The notes beneath the pieces were generated by a model, which searched no databases, was not told the DNA's origin, and saw only the letters and a list, made by a program, of their open reading frames with translations. Positions 18,262 to 26,336 of a DNA stretch of 64,000 nucleotides are shown in pieces. This DNA is from Rhizobiales bacterium 62-17. Its GTDB lineage: Bacteria; Pseudomonadota; Alphaproteobacteria; Rhizobiales; Beijerinckiaceae. The stretch covers positions 124,001 through 188,000 of the forward strand of contig MKVW01000005.1 in assembly GCA_001898965.1 (NCBI GenBank). The letters run 5' to 3'. Within the stretch, counting starts at the first letter, position 1. Each line of letters starts with the position of its first letter. Made by a program: the position numbers and the translations under genes.

Positions 18262-19512
18262 ATGGCTGGGCAGCGCGCACTTCTGGAAACGATGTTCCGA
18301 GCCGCCATTGCCGCAGCCGACCCAGCCCTCGCCATTCCCCGTCATCTGCCCGCCGCCCCACGTGGCCGCACCATCGTCGTGGGCGCCGGCAAGGCGGCGG
18401 CCAGCATGGCCAAAGCGGTCGAAGATCATTGGCAGGGACCGCTCGAAGGATTGGTCGTCACGCGCTATGGCCATGGCGCGCCCTGCCAGCGCATCGAAGT
18501 GGTGGAAGCAGCCCATCCGGTGCCCGATGCGGCCGGCCGTGCCGCTGCCGGGCGTATTCTCGAGAAGGTGCAAGGCCTCAGCGCCGACGATCTCGTCCTG
18601 TGTCTGATTTCCGGCGGCGGCTCGGCGCTGCTCAGCCTGCCGATCGAAGGACTGACCCTGCAGGACAAGCAGGCGATCAATTCCGCTCTGCTCAAAAGCG
18701 GCGCGCCGATCGGCGAGATGAACGTGGTGCGCAAGCATCTCTCCGCCATCAAGGGTGGCCGGCTGGCGGCGGCGGCCTGGCCGGCGCGCGTGGTGTCACT
18801 CGTCATCTCCGACGTGCCGGGTGACGATCCGGCGATCGTCGCTTCCGGGCCGACGGTCGCCGATCCGAGCACGGGCGCGCAGGCGCTGGAGATTTTGCGG
18901 CGCTATGGCATCGCCATTCCCGAAGCGGTGGCGCAACGCCTGGCACGCGGCGCGGATGAAACGCCCAAGCCCGGCGATGCGCGGCTGGCGCAGGCGCAAA
19001 CCCATGTCATCGCCACCGCGCAATTGTCGCTCGATGCGGCGGCCGACGTGGCGCGGCAGGCTGGATTCAATCCGGTGATGCTCGGCGATGCCATCGAAGG
19101 CGAGGCGCGCGATGTCGGTCGTGAGCATGCGGCGCTCGCCTTGCGCACCGCCGCGCAGAACGGACGCCCCTGCGCGCTCCTGTCGGGCGGCGAGACCACG
19201 GTGACCGTGCGCGGCAAGGGGCGCGGTGGCCGCAATGTCGAATATCTTCTGGCGCTGGCCTTGGCGCTCGAAGGCCGCGCCGGCATTCATGCCTTGGCCG
19301 GCGATACCGATGGCATTGATGGTGTCGAGGAGAGCGCCGGCGCTGTGATCACGCCCGATACATTGCAGCGCGCCGCGGCGGCGAAGCTCGATGCGCGGGC
19401 GATGCTCGACAACAACGATGCCTGGACCTTCTTCTCGGCTCTGGGCGACCTGGTGGTCACCGGGCCGACCCTGACCAATGTGAACGATTTCCGCTGCATC
19501 TTTATCGAATGA
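18262..19512 (+). CDS. Glycerate 2-kinase / hydroxypyruvate reductase (TtuD, DUF4147) family
   Basis: A 416-residue member of the MOFRL/DUF4147 family. Signatures are TIVVGAGKAAASMAKAVE, LISGGGSALLSLP, MNVVRKHLSAIKGGRLA, VISDVPGDDPAIVASGPT, LLSGGETTVTVRGKGRGGRN and a C-terminal DTDGIDG. Proteins of this family phosphorylate D-glycerate at C2 with ATP; older annotations call them hydroxypyruvate reductase. ATG 18262 has AATGGAGGAATC ahead of it. It begins after the aromatic operon's terminator, so it is probably transcribed separately, leading into the chromate transporter genes 10 bases downstream. The 225 bases before it hold no convincing gene. Confidence 0.9.
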   Translation: MAGQRALLETMFRAAIAAADPALAIPRHLPAAPRGRTIVVGAGKAAASMAKAVEDHWQGPLEGLVVTRYGHGAPCQRIEVVEAAHPVPDAAGRAAAGRILEKVQGLSADDLVLCLISGGGSALLSLPIEGLTLQDKQAINSALLKSGAPIGEMNVVRKHLSAIKGGRLAAAAWPARVVSLVISDVPGDDPAIVASGPTVADPSTGAQALEILRRYGIAIPEAVAQRLARGADETPKPGDARLAQAQTHVIATAQLSLDAAADVARQAGFNPVMLGDAIEGEARDVGREHAALALRTAAQNGRPCALLSGGETTVTVRGKGRGGRNVEYLLALALALEGRAGIHALAGDTDGIDGVEESAGAVITPDTLQRAAAAKLDARAMLDNNDAWTFFSALGDLVVTGPTLTNVNDFRCIFIE

Positions 19513-19522
19513 TGTGCATCGC

Positions 19523-20092
19523 ATGACCGCAACCACCGCCGACGAAAAACCGCCGATCTCGCTTCGGGAGATTTTCTCCGTCTTCTTCTGGATCGGCGTG
19601 TTCAGTTTTGGCGGCGGTCTCACCGGTTGGGTGTATCGCGAAGTCGTCACCAAGCGCGGTTGGATGTCGGACGATGAAATCCTGTCCGGCATTGCCTTGG
19701 CGCAGGTGTTGCCCGGCGCCAATGTCACCAATCTCACCGTCTTCGTCGGCAACAGGCTGCGTGGCTATGCCGGTGCCGCCATTGCGTTGACGGCGCTGAT
19801 CAGCCCGCCGCTGGTGATGTGCGTGCTGGCGCTCTGGGCTTACGGCTTCATCCAGCAGATCTCGCTGCTGCATGCGGCAGTGGATGGCGTCGCCGCTGCC
19901 GCCGTCGGTCTCAACATCCGGCTTGGCATCGTCGGTGCGGTGCGCGTGGTGCGGCGTGTGGGGCCGACCATCACCATGCTGGCGACCTTCATCGCGGTGG
20001 GCGTGCTCAACTGGCCGCTGGTGCCGGTGGTGCTCGTCATCGCGCCGCTGTCGATCGCCTCCGTCTGGCCGTGGAAGCGCAACAATGGATGA
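19523..20092 (+). CDS. Chromate transporter, N-terminal-type CHR subunit
   Basis: A 189-residue membrane protein with one CHR domain: FFWIGVFSFGGGLTGWVYREVVTKRGWMSDDEILSGIALAQVLPGANVTNLTVFVG. The FGGG and LPGP-like LPGAN segments are conserved across chromate ion transporters. It overlaps the next CHR gene by 8 bases, the two-gene layout of short-chain CHR proteins that are believed to function as a pair. In most bacteria such pairs export chromate or transport sulfate-like oxyanions; no resistance regulator (ChrB) is nearby. Confidence 0.88.
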   Translation: MTATTADEKPPISLREIFSVFFWIGVFSFGGGLTGWVYREVVTKRGWMSDDEILSGIALAQVLPGANVTNLTVFVGNRLRGYAGAAIALTALISPPLVMCVLALWAYGFIQQISLLHAAVDGVAAAAVGLNIRLGIVGAVRVVRRVGPTITMLATFIAVGVLNWPLVPVVLVIAPLSIASVWPWKRNNG

Positions 20093-20642
20093 TCACAGCA
20101 ATTCCAGCTTCGCGCCCCTGATGGCTCTGATCGCGGTTCTGGCGCCCTTCTCTCTGGTCGCCATCGGCGGCGGACCGGCGATTTTCGCGCCGTTGCAGCA
20201 TCAGGCAGTGGAAGTGCATCGCTGGCTCACGGCGCGCGAATTCATCGAACTGTTCGCGGTGGCGCGGGTGGCGCCGGGGCCGGGCTCGATGCTGGCGACC
20301 CTGATCGGCTGGAAAGTGGCGGCCTGGCCGGGCGCTGTGGTGGCGACGCTGGCGATCTTCCTGCCATCCTCCATCCTGTGCATCGGCGTCTCCCGGGTCT
20401 GGTCGCGGTATCGCGGCCGCGCCTGGCATCAGGCGCTGGAGGACGGGCTGGCGCCAATCGGCACCGGATTGATGTTCGCCGGTGCCGTGGCCATCTTCAA
20501 ACTGGCCAATGCCGGGCCGTTGGGCTGGGGCTTGGGCATAGCCGTAGCGGGATTGCTGACCCTGTGGCCAAAACTGCATCCTTTTCTGGTACTTGGCCTG
20601 GGTGCGGTGGTTTTCGTCGCCGTCGCCGCCGTGCCTCACTGA
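20085..20642 (+). CDS. Chromate transporter, second CHR subunit
   Basis: A 185-residue membrane protein with the second CHR domain: LAPFSLVAIGGGPAIFAPLQHQAVEVHRWLTAREFIELFAVARVAPGPGSMLATLIGWK. It shows the GGG and PGPG family signatures. ATG 20085 lies inside the end of the first subunit gene, so the two are translationally coupled and should be made in equal amounts. The complex is inner-membrane. Confidence 0.88.
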   Translation: MDDHSNSSFAPLMALIAVLAPFSLVAIGGGPAIFAPLQHQAVEVHRWLTAREFIELFAVARVAPGPGSMLATLIGWKVAAWPGAVVATLAIFLPSSILCIGVSRVWSRYRGRAWHQALEDGLAPIGTGLMFAGAVAIFKLANAGPLGWGLGIAVAGLLTLWPKLHPFLVLGLGAVVFVAVAAVPH

Positions 20643-20718
20643 CCGGTTGAGAGCCGGGGCCGCGACTGGTATGCAGCATGCACGGTTCGCGGCGGCGGTG
20701 ACGACGGAGTTTTTGAAG

Positions 20719-21045
20719 ATGTCTGGTCCAGTGGTGGAGAATGTCAGCTTGGACGAGCTGAAGCAGGGCCTGGCGAGCGGCAGCATTATCTTGATCGATA
20801 TCCGCGAGGCCAACGAATACGAGGCCGGGCACATCCCCGGCGCGCTGTTTCACCCGCTGTCGGGCTTCGACCCGGCGGCCTTGCCAAAAGAAGCCGGCAA
20901 AAAGGTCGTTCTGTCCTGCCGGTCGGGCCGGCGCACGCTGATGGCGCTGGAACAGGCCCAGAATGCCGGCCGTGGCGATATCACCGCCCATTTTGGTGGT
21001 GGCATGCTGGCCTGGGACGCGGCCGGCGAGCCGGTCGAAAGTTAA
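20719..21045 (+). CDS. Rhodanese-like sulfurtransferase
   Basis: A 108-residue single-domain rhodanese. LIDIREANEYEAGHIPGALFHPLS is the family's first signature and VVLSCRSGRRT carries the active-site Cys in a CRSGRR loop, fitting a thiosulfate-type sulfurtransferase that passes sulfane sulfur to cyanide or cell acceptors. No signal peptide, so cytoplasmic. It lies 76 bases after the chromate transporter pair and ends in a strong hairpin. Confidence 0.9.
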   Translation: MSGPVVENVSLDELKQGLASGSIILIDIREANEYEAGHIPGALFHPLSGFDPAALPKEAGKKVVLSCRSGRRTLMALEQAQNAGRGDITAHFGGGMLAWDAAGEPVES

Positions 21046-21049
21046 GGCT

Positions 21050-21080
21050 AAAGCGCGGTTCCCAGGAACCGCGCTTTACT
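21050..21080. terminator. Bidirectional terminator between rhodanese and HtrA-like genes
   Basis: Perfect 13-bp stem AAAGCGCGGTTCC / GGAACCGCGCTTT with a 2-base centre, followed by ACTTTA on the plus strand and preceded by a pyrimidine-poor stretch. It lies between the stops of two convergent genes (21045 and 21081) and could serve both. Confidence 0.8.
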
Positions 21081-22100
21081 TTAGGTGGCGTTGCGCTCGA
21101 TCGGCGCGATCCACAATCGGCGCATCTGCGAATTGCGCAGGAAGTCGACCGGCAGGGTTTTGTTGATCCGATCGGCATCAAGCAGGCGCACCAGATCTTC
21201 CGTGCCGGTCACGGAGTGACCGTCGACGGCGATGATCGTGTCGCCGGACATCAAGCCTGCCTGAGCGGCGGGCGAATCCTTCTCGACGACGGTGATCATC
21301 GAGGCCGTGCGCTGGGTCAGCGCCAGGCGCAGAATGGTCCGGCGCGGCAGCGGAATGGTGCTGGCGCCGATGCCGATCCAGCCGCGCCGCACGCGGCCGT
21401 GACGGATCATTTCACCAAGCACGAAATTCGCCGTGTTGCTGGCGACGGCGAAACAGATGCCTTGCGCGCCGGCGATGATGGCGGTGTTGATGCCGATCAC
21501 CTCGCCGGCCGACGAGACGAGCGCGCCGCCGGAATTGCCGGGATTCAGCGCGGCATCGGTCTGCACCACGTCGTCGATCATGCGCCCGCTGGTCGAGCGC
21601 AGCGAGCGGCCGAGCGCTGAAATGACGCCTGCCGTGACGGTGGTGTCGAAACCCAGCGGATTGCCGATGGCAATGGCGATCTGCCCGGCGCGTAGCCGGC
21701 TGGAATCGCCCAGCTTGGCGTGCGGCAAGGTCATGTCGGTTTCGATGCGCGCCAGCGCGAGATCGGTATCGGGATCGCGCGCCAGGATGCGGGCATTGAA
21801 ATGGCTGCCGTCGGGCGTGGTGATGTCGGCCGAACGGGCCGACTGCACCACATGGCTGTTGGTGAGCACGAGACCGTCGGGCGAAACGACGACACCGGAA
21901 CCCGAACCGCGCTTGCGGTTCTCGGCATCGCGGATGTCGAGACGCACCACGGCCGGGCTGACGCGCGCGGCCGCTTGCGACACCGTCAACGAATAGGCGT
22001 CGAGCAGCGTGTCGTCGGTGGCGGCGATCGGGGTGGCGGAACCTTCCGCCTCGTGAAGCACTTCATCATCCAGGATGAAGCGGGGATTTTCATCGAACAT
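21081..22100 (-). CDS. HtrA/DegP-type trypsin-like protease with PDZ domain, no signal peptide
   Basis: A 339-residue S1C serine protease. The catalytic triad is H83 (LTNSHVV), D113 (DTDLALARIE) and S190 (LNPGNSGG); a PDZ domain covers about 255-330 (SPAAQAGLMSGDTIIAVDG). HtrA enzymes degrade or refold damaged proteins, usually in the periplasm. This one begins MFDENPRFILDDEVLHE with no hydrophobic leader, and no upstream start offers one, so it is probably cytoplasmic or exported by an unusual route. Confidence 0.9.
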   Translation of the reverse strand: MFDENPRFILDDEVLHEAEGSATPIAATDDTLLDAYSLTVSQAAARVSPAVVRLDIRDAENRKRGSGSGVVVSPDGLVLTNSHVVQSARSADITTPDGSHFNARILARDPDTDLALARIETDMTLPHAKLGDSSRLRAGQIAIAIGNPLGFDTTVTAGVISALGRSLRSTSGRMIDDVVQTDAALNPGNSGGALVSSAGEVIGINTAIIAGAQGICFAVASNTANFVLGEMIRHGRVRRGWIGIGASTIPLPRRTILRLALTQRTASMITVVEKDSPAAQAGLMSGDTIIAVDGHSVTGTEDLVRLLDADRINKTLPVDFLRNSQMRRLWIAPIERNAT

Positions 22101-22286
22101 GGAACTCTCCTGGCCCAGGATATGGCGATGGCGGTGGTTTTTCGCCAGAGGGCGCCTAGAGAGCGGTTTTCACGGCATTTTCACGGGTTTTGCCTATGGC
22201 CGCCTTCACGAACTGTTGACACGAGCCGTACATGGTTTGCGATTAGAACAAATCCATTGTCTTGAAAGCTTGAAGGGAGCTTTTTG

Positions 22287-22727
22287 ATGAAATCGAATTG
22301 GATCGTTGCAGGTATTCTGATGGCGGGCGCGGCAATTGCAGCCGGTTCCGTCATGGCGCAGAGCGACCCGATTGCGCAGCGCAAAGCCATCATGAAGGCT
22401 ATGGGCGATGCCGGTCGCGCTCCTGCGGCGATGTTGAAGGGCGAACCCTTCGCGCTGGCGCCGGTTCAGGCGGCGTTGCAGGCGATGCAGGCCGCCGGCA
22501 AGCAGGGCCCGGCACTGTTCCCCGATACAAGCAAGACCGGCGACACCGCGGCGCTGCCGAAGATTTGGGAAACCCGGAACGATTTCAACGCCAAGTTCGC
22601 CAAGCTCGAGAAAGACGCGACGGAAGCGATGAGCACGATCAAGGACGAGGCGAGCTTCAAGGCGGTCTATCCGGCGCTGCTACGCGATTGTGGCGCCTGC
22701 CACAGCGATTACCGCGCGCGGCGCTAA
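22287..22727 (+). CDS. Cytochrome c' family protein
   Basis: A 146-residue protein with a signal peptide (IVAGILMAGAAIAAGSVMAQ), an all-helical body and a single haem-attachment site CGACH at 135-139 close to the C-terminus, the diagnostic position for cytochrome c'. The periplasmic four-helix haem protein binds NO or CO and can protect against nitrosative stress. ATG 22287 follows AAGGGAGC; a TTG three bases earlier is ignored. Monocistronic, with a hairpin terminator at 22749. Confidence 0.9.
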   Translation: MKSNWIVAGILMAGAAIAAGSVMAQSDPIAQRKAIMKAMGDAGRAPAAMLKGEPFALAPVQAALQAMQAAGKQGPALFPDTSKTGDTAALPKIWETRNDFNAKFAKLEKDATEAMSTIKDEASFKAVYPALLRDCGACHSDYRARR

Positions 22728-22748
22728 GCCGGACGCGATGCATGCGCG

Positions 22749-22778
22749 AAGGGCGGCCAAGGCCGCCCTTTGTTGTTT
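22749..22778 (+). terminator. Rho-independent terminator after cytochrome c' gene
   Basis: 10-bp stem AAGGGCGGCC / GGCCGCCCTT followed by TGTTGTTT, 22 bases after the stop. Confidence 0.82.
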
Positions 22779-22889
22779 GATGATCATACCGTCAAGATTT
22801 TGAGCCCAAGGTTTTGAGCTCAAGGTTCTGAGTCATGGCCGATCGTGGCATGATCGGTGGTGATCGGAAGTGTTCAGTTGGGGATTCTC

Positions 22890-23813
22890 ATGCGCAGGCT
22901 GCTGACCATCCTGATCATGCTTGGCGTGATCGCCGCTATTGCCGGCTGGTTTCTCTCGGCGCCGAAGCCGCTGTTTGCCGCCGGCGACAAATCGCTGGAG
23001 AGTGGCGGCAATGTCGAGCGCGGACGGCAGGTGTTCTTTGCCGGCGGTTGCGCCTCCTGCCATGCCACGCCCGGCCAGAGCGATCGTTTGAAGCTCGGCG
23101 GCGGTGTCGAAATGCCTTCGCCCTTCGGTTCGTTCTACACGCCCAACATTTCGCCTCATCCGACCGATGGCATCGGAAGCTGGACTGTTGCCGATCTCGC
23201 CAATGCGATGATGGCGGGCGTCGCACCCGACGGTTCGCATTTCTATCCGGCCTTCCCCTATACGAGTTATGCCGGCGCCAAGATTGATGACATCCGCGAT
23301 CTGATGGCCTTTCTGCGGACGTTGGAACCCGTGGCCGGCAAGGCGCGCGATCATGCGCTGCCATTCCCCTTCAATATCCGTCGCGGCCTCGGCCTGTGGA
23401 AGCTCGCTTTCTTCCGCCCGGAACCCGTGCGGGACGATCCGGCCCAGACGCCGGAATGGAACCGCGGTCATTATCTGGTGGAAAGCTTGGGCCACTGCGC
23501 CGAATGTCATTCGCCACGCAATTTTCTCGGCGCCATCACCGCCGCGCAGCGTTTCGCCGGTGGGCCGGACCCGGAAGGCAAGGGCTGGGTGCCCAATATC
23601 ACTCAATCGGAGAACGGTCTGAAGACGTGGGATAAGGCCGATTTCGTGCAACTTCTGGAATTCGGTCTGACGCCGGAAGCCGATACGGTCGGCGGTTCGA
23701 TGGGGTCGGTGGTCAAGAACATGGCCGAGTTGCCGAAGCCGGATCTGGAGGCCATGGCGACGTTTCTCAAGTCGCTGCCGGCGCGGGAAGGGCCGCCCAA
23801 GCCCGCCAAATAA
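22890..23813 (+). CDS. Membrane-anchored dihaem cytochrome c
   Basis: A 307-residue protein with an N-terminal uncleaved-looking helix (LLTILIMLGVIAAIAGWFL) and two class I cytochrome c domains, haem sites CASCH at 54-58 and CAECH at 203-207. The layout GGCASCHATPG...FYTPNISPHPTDGIGSWT and LGHCAECHSPRNFLG is that of the cytochrome subunits that accept electrons from quinoprotein or flavoprotein dehydrogenases. No dehydrogenase subunit is adjacent, so its donor is elsewhere. The 60 bases before it contain short repeated AAGGTTTTGAGC-like words. Confidence 0.9.
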   Translation: MRRLLTILIMLGVIAAIAGWFLSAPKPLFAAGDKSLESGGNVERGRQVFFAGGCASCHATPGQSDRLKLGGGVEMPSPFGSFYTPNISPHPTDGIGSWTVADLANAMMAGVAPDGSHFYPAFPYTSYAGAKIDDIRDLMAFLRTLEPVAGKARDHALPFPFNIRRGLGLWKLAFFRPEPVRDDPAQTPEWNRGHYLVESLGHCAECHSPRNFLGAITAAQRFAGGPDPEGKGWVPNITQSENGLKTWDKADFVQLLEFGLTPEADTVGGSMGSVVKNMAELPKPDLEAMATFLKSLPAREGPPKPAK

Positions 23814-23896
23814 AGCCCTGACGCTTGAAATCACGAGCTTGCAATCACGAGCTTGTCAGCGAAACATGGTTCCCATCTGATTCGGGTGGGGGCGAC

Positions 23897-24619
23897 ATGA
23901 CCAGCAATCTGCCGGTGGTGCAGCTAGACGAGCCTGATTTCGAAGCCATCGAAGCGGCGGTGATGGAAACCGCACGGGGGCGGCGGTTTCTGAGCGAATA
24001 TGCCCGGCGCATGCGAGCGGCCGAAACCAGCAAAGTGCTTGAAGCGATCGCGCGCATTGAGCGTTCCATGACGGCTGACAAGACGAAGGACGTCGCTGGC
24101 GGCTCACGCGGCGAGCTGGCCGATGCGGTGACGGTGATCGAACGGCGCCTCAGCGAAATTGCCTGGAGCCTGCGCGAACGTGGCTTCGATGGGCGAACCT
24201 GCGCCGAGATCGAAAATCAGGCGCGCGCCTTGCGGCAGCTGACCGGCTTGCCGCCGCCCGTGACTGCGAGTGTCGCGGCGGCTGTGCCACCGCCTGTTCC
24301 TATCGCGCCTGTCGTTGCCACGCCCGTCGCGGCAGCAAAGGTGCCTGTGGCAGCGGCCGCCGTCGTAGCGCCGGCGCCCGTTGTGGCTGCCGCCGTTGAG
24401 CGTCCAGCAACGGGTATCCCCCGGCCGCCGCTCGCCGTGCCGCCCGCGCGAAGCATGCCGTCTGTCGCCATGCTCAACACACGGGCATCGCAAATCCGCG
24501 AAAGCCATGGCGAGCGGACCAATACTGGCAATGCGACGTCCTTTGTCGGACGGGCCTTGCGCAGCCTCGCTGAAATCGATGCAATGGATGACCGTGCGCG
24601 TGCCCGTTTGTTTCGCTAA
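23897..24619 (+). CDS. Conserved-type alphaproteobacterial protein of unknown function
   Basis: A 240-residue soluble protein. The N-terminal 120 residues are helical and contain ETARGRRFLSEYARRMRAAETSKVLEAIARIERSM, a stretch I recognise as recurring in uncharacterised proteins of this class, some near chemotaxis genes. A low-complexity Ala/Pro/Val section (about 130-190) follows, then a short conserved-looking C-terminal helix. No enzyme motif is visible. ATG 23897 follows GGTGGGGGC and is preferred to the ORF start at 23825, which lies in a short imperfect duplication (AATCACGAGCTTG twice). Confidence 0.7.
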   Translation: MTSNLPVVQLDEPDFEAIEAAVMETARGRRFLSEYARRMRAAETSKVLEAIARIERSMTADKTKDVAGGSRGELADAVTVIERRLSEIAWSLRERGFDGRTCAEIENQARALRQLTGLPPPVTASVAAAVPPPVPIAPVVATPVAAAKVPVAAAAVVAPAPVVAAAVERPATGIPRPPLAVPPARSMPSVAMLNTRASQIRESHGERTNTGNATSFVGRALRSLAEIDAMDDRARARLFR

Positions 24620-24651
24620 TCTCGTCGTGTTGAGTGTGACGGGAGGCCTCG

Positions 24652-25599
24652 ATCCAGACGTCATCTAAGACCGTTCTCGGGATCGGCCTGAAGCTGACGG
24701 CCACGGCGTTTTTCTCGGTCATGTTTGTCCTGGCCAAGTCTTACAGCACGTATCCGGCGGCGCAGCTTGTCTTCTTTCGCTCCGCTTTCGCGCTCGTGCC
24801 GCTAATGATCTGGCTGCTGCTGCGCGGCGATTTTCCACGCGCGCTCTATACGTCGAGGTTCGGCGGCCATCTGCTGCGTTCCATCGCGGGCATCGGCAGT
24901 CTGTTCTGTTCCTTCGTCGCCTATTCGCTGCTGCCGCTCGCCGATGCGACGGCCATTGGCTATGCCGCGCCTTTGATGATCGTCGTGCTGGCTGGCCTTT
25001 TGTTGGGCGAGCGGATCAGTCTGTTCCGCTGGGGTGCGGTCTTGGTGGGATTCTGCGGCGTCCTGGTGATGTTGTCCGATCATCTGACGGCGGGCCTCGG
25101 TTCCGACAAAGGCGGCATCGGGGCGCTGATCGCTTTTGTCGGCGCCATGCTCGTGGCGATCGCGATGATCCAGACACGGCGGCTGACCATGTCGGAGGAT
25201 ACCGGGGCCATCACCTTCTATTTCCAGGCCACCACGACGGTCGCTGGCATTTTGGTTTTGATCGCCGCTGCCTGTTGGCCTTCGAACTGGCCGCTGGCAA
25301 CACTGATCCAGCCACAGGCCTGGGTCTGGCCGACCCTTGAGGATTGGGGACCGCTGATCCTGATCGGCATCTGTGGCGGCATCGGCCAGATTTTCATGAC
25401 CCAGGGCTATCGCTTCACCGATGCCTCGATCTTGGCTGTGTTTGATTATTCCTCGCTGCTGTTCGCCATCGTGCTGGGCTTCGTCGTCTTTGGCGATGTG
25501 CCGTCGCAGGTGGTGTTGGGCGGTGCCGCTGTGGTGATCGCGGCCGGTCTTGCTGTGCTGTGGCACGAACGCCGCAGGATGGGCAAAAAGGGCGGATGA
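24652..25599 (+). CDS. EamA/DMT-superfamily transporter, apparent ATC start
   Basis: A ten-helix EamA-type permease, about 315 residues. Conserved segments are AQLVFFRSAFALVPLMIW, LPLADATAIGYAAPLMIVVLAGLLLGERIS and a second half repeating the fold. The first ATG in frame (24721) falls inside the first membrane helix and has no ribosome site. Upstream the frame stays open to a TGA at 24637 and encodes QTSSKTVLGIGLKLTATAFF, the expected family N-terminus. The only well-placed start is ATC at 24652, five bases after GGGAGG. The substrate is unknown. Either a rare ATC start or a mutated ATG is possible. Confidence 0.78.
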   Translation: MQTSSKTVLGIGLKLTATAFFSVMFVLAKSYSTYPAAQLVFFRSAFALVPLMIWLLLRGDFPRALYTSRFGGHLLRSIAGIGSLFCSFVAYSLLPLADATAIGYAAPLMIVVLAGLLLGERISLFRWGAVLVGFCGVLVMLSDHLTAGLGSDKGGIGALIAFVGAMLVAIAMIQTRRLTMSEDTGAITFYFQATTTVAGILVLIAAACWPSNWPLATLIQPQAWVWPTLEDWGPLILIGICGGIGQIFMTQGYRFTDASILAVFDYSSLLFAIVLGFVVFGDVPSQVVLGGAAVVIAAGLAVLWHERRRMGKKGG

Positions 25600-25616
25600 T
25601 CTGTCGATGCCGGCTG

Positions 25617-25640
25617 ATTTGTTCTGTATTTCGAACAAAT
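25617..25640. promoter_or_regulatory. Inverted repeat upstream of the XRE-cupin gene, candidate operator
   Basis: ATTTGTTC (25617-25624) and GAACAAAT (25633-25640) form an exact 8-bp inverted repeat with an 8-base spacer, 44 bases before the regulator's start. A TATATT hexamer follows at 25644. Local base composition is strongly AT-rich. Autoregulation by the adjacent protein is inferred from position. Confidence 0.55.
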
Positions 25641-25683
25641 TTGTATATTATGCCAAACATGACGTCGTGCGGCGGGATCAAAA

Positions 25684-26301
25684 ATGGGTGTCGAGGGACG
25701 AGACCGGCAAAAAACTCTTGAGGCTGGCGCCCAAGCCCTGACCGGCCAGATGGGCAAGACCGTGCAACGGTTGCGCAAGGCCTACAATCTTTCGCTATCG
25801 GAACTGTCGGAACAATCAGGCGTTGCCAAATCGATCATCAGTCAGATCGAGCGCAATGAAACCAATCCCACTTTGGCGACGATCTGGCGGCTGTCGCAGG
25901 CACTCGACGTTTCCATCGAGCGCGTGTTGCAGACCGCCGAGGACGAGCCGTTTCTCGAAACGTCCACCAAGGGCGATACGCCCATCCTGGTCACGGACGA
26001 CGGCCGCTGCCGCCTGGCGATCATCGGCTGGATCAAGACGGTCGAATGGCTGCAGTGGTATGACTTCCATGCCGCTCCGGGCGGCGTGCTTGAGTCGGAA
26101 GCGCATCAGCGTGGGTCGGTGGAATGTCTTTCGGTGCTGGAAGGCGAACTCGAAGTGGAAGTGGCGGGCGTGATCGAAACGGCGAAGGCGGGCGATACGC
26201 TGCGTTATCGTTGCGACCGGCCGCATACGATCCGCAATCGGTCGGGAGAGCCGGCGCACGCCACCATGGTCTGCATTCTCAAAGCCGCGGTGATGGAATG
26301 A
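25684..26301 (+). CDS. XRE-family regulator with C-terminal cupin sensor domain
   Basis: A 205-residue regulator. Residues 24-80 form a lambda-repressor-like HTH (VQRLRKAYNLSLSELSEQSGVAKSIISQIERNETNPTLATIWRLSQAL); residues about 125-200 form a cupin (GSVECLSVLEGELEVEVAG...GDTLRYRCDRPHTIRNRS). This architecture (PuuR/SutR-like) senses small metabolites and usually represses a linked transport or catabolic gene. The EamA transporter just upstream is a possible target. ATG 25684 is in frame with a later ATG 25750 (MGKTVQRL) that would trim the leader. Confidence 0.88.
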   Translation: MGVEGRDRQKTLEAGAQALTGQMGKTVQRLRKAYNLSLSELSEQSGVAKSIISQIERNETNPTLATIWRLSQALDVSIERVLQTAEDEPFLETSTKGDTPILVTDDGRCRLAIIGWIKTVEWLQWYDFHAAPGGVLESEAHQRGSVECLSVLEGELEVEVAGVIETAKAGDTLRYRCDRPHTIRNRSGEPAHATMVCILKAAVME

Positions 26302-26336
26302 TCTTCGCTCGGGTCAACAGCGGCGGGATGCGGTGA

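Noticed and set aside
24721-25599. ATG 24721 as start of the EamA transporter
   Set aside because: It lies inside the first membrane helix and has no ribosome site, while the frame continues upstream through a normal family N-terminus.
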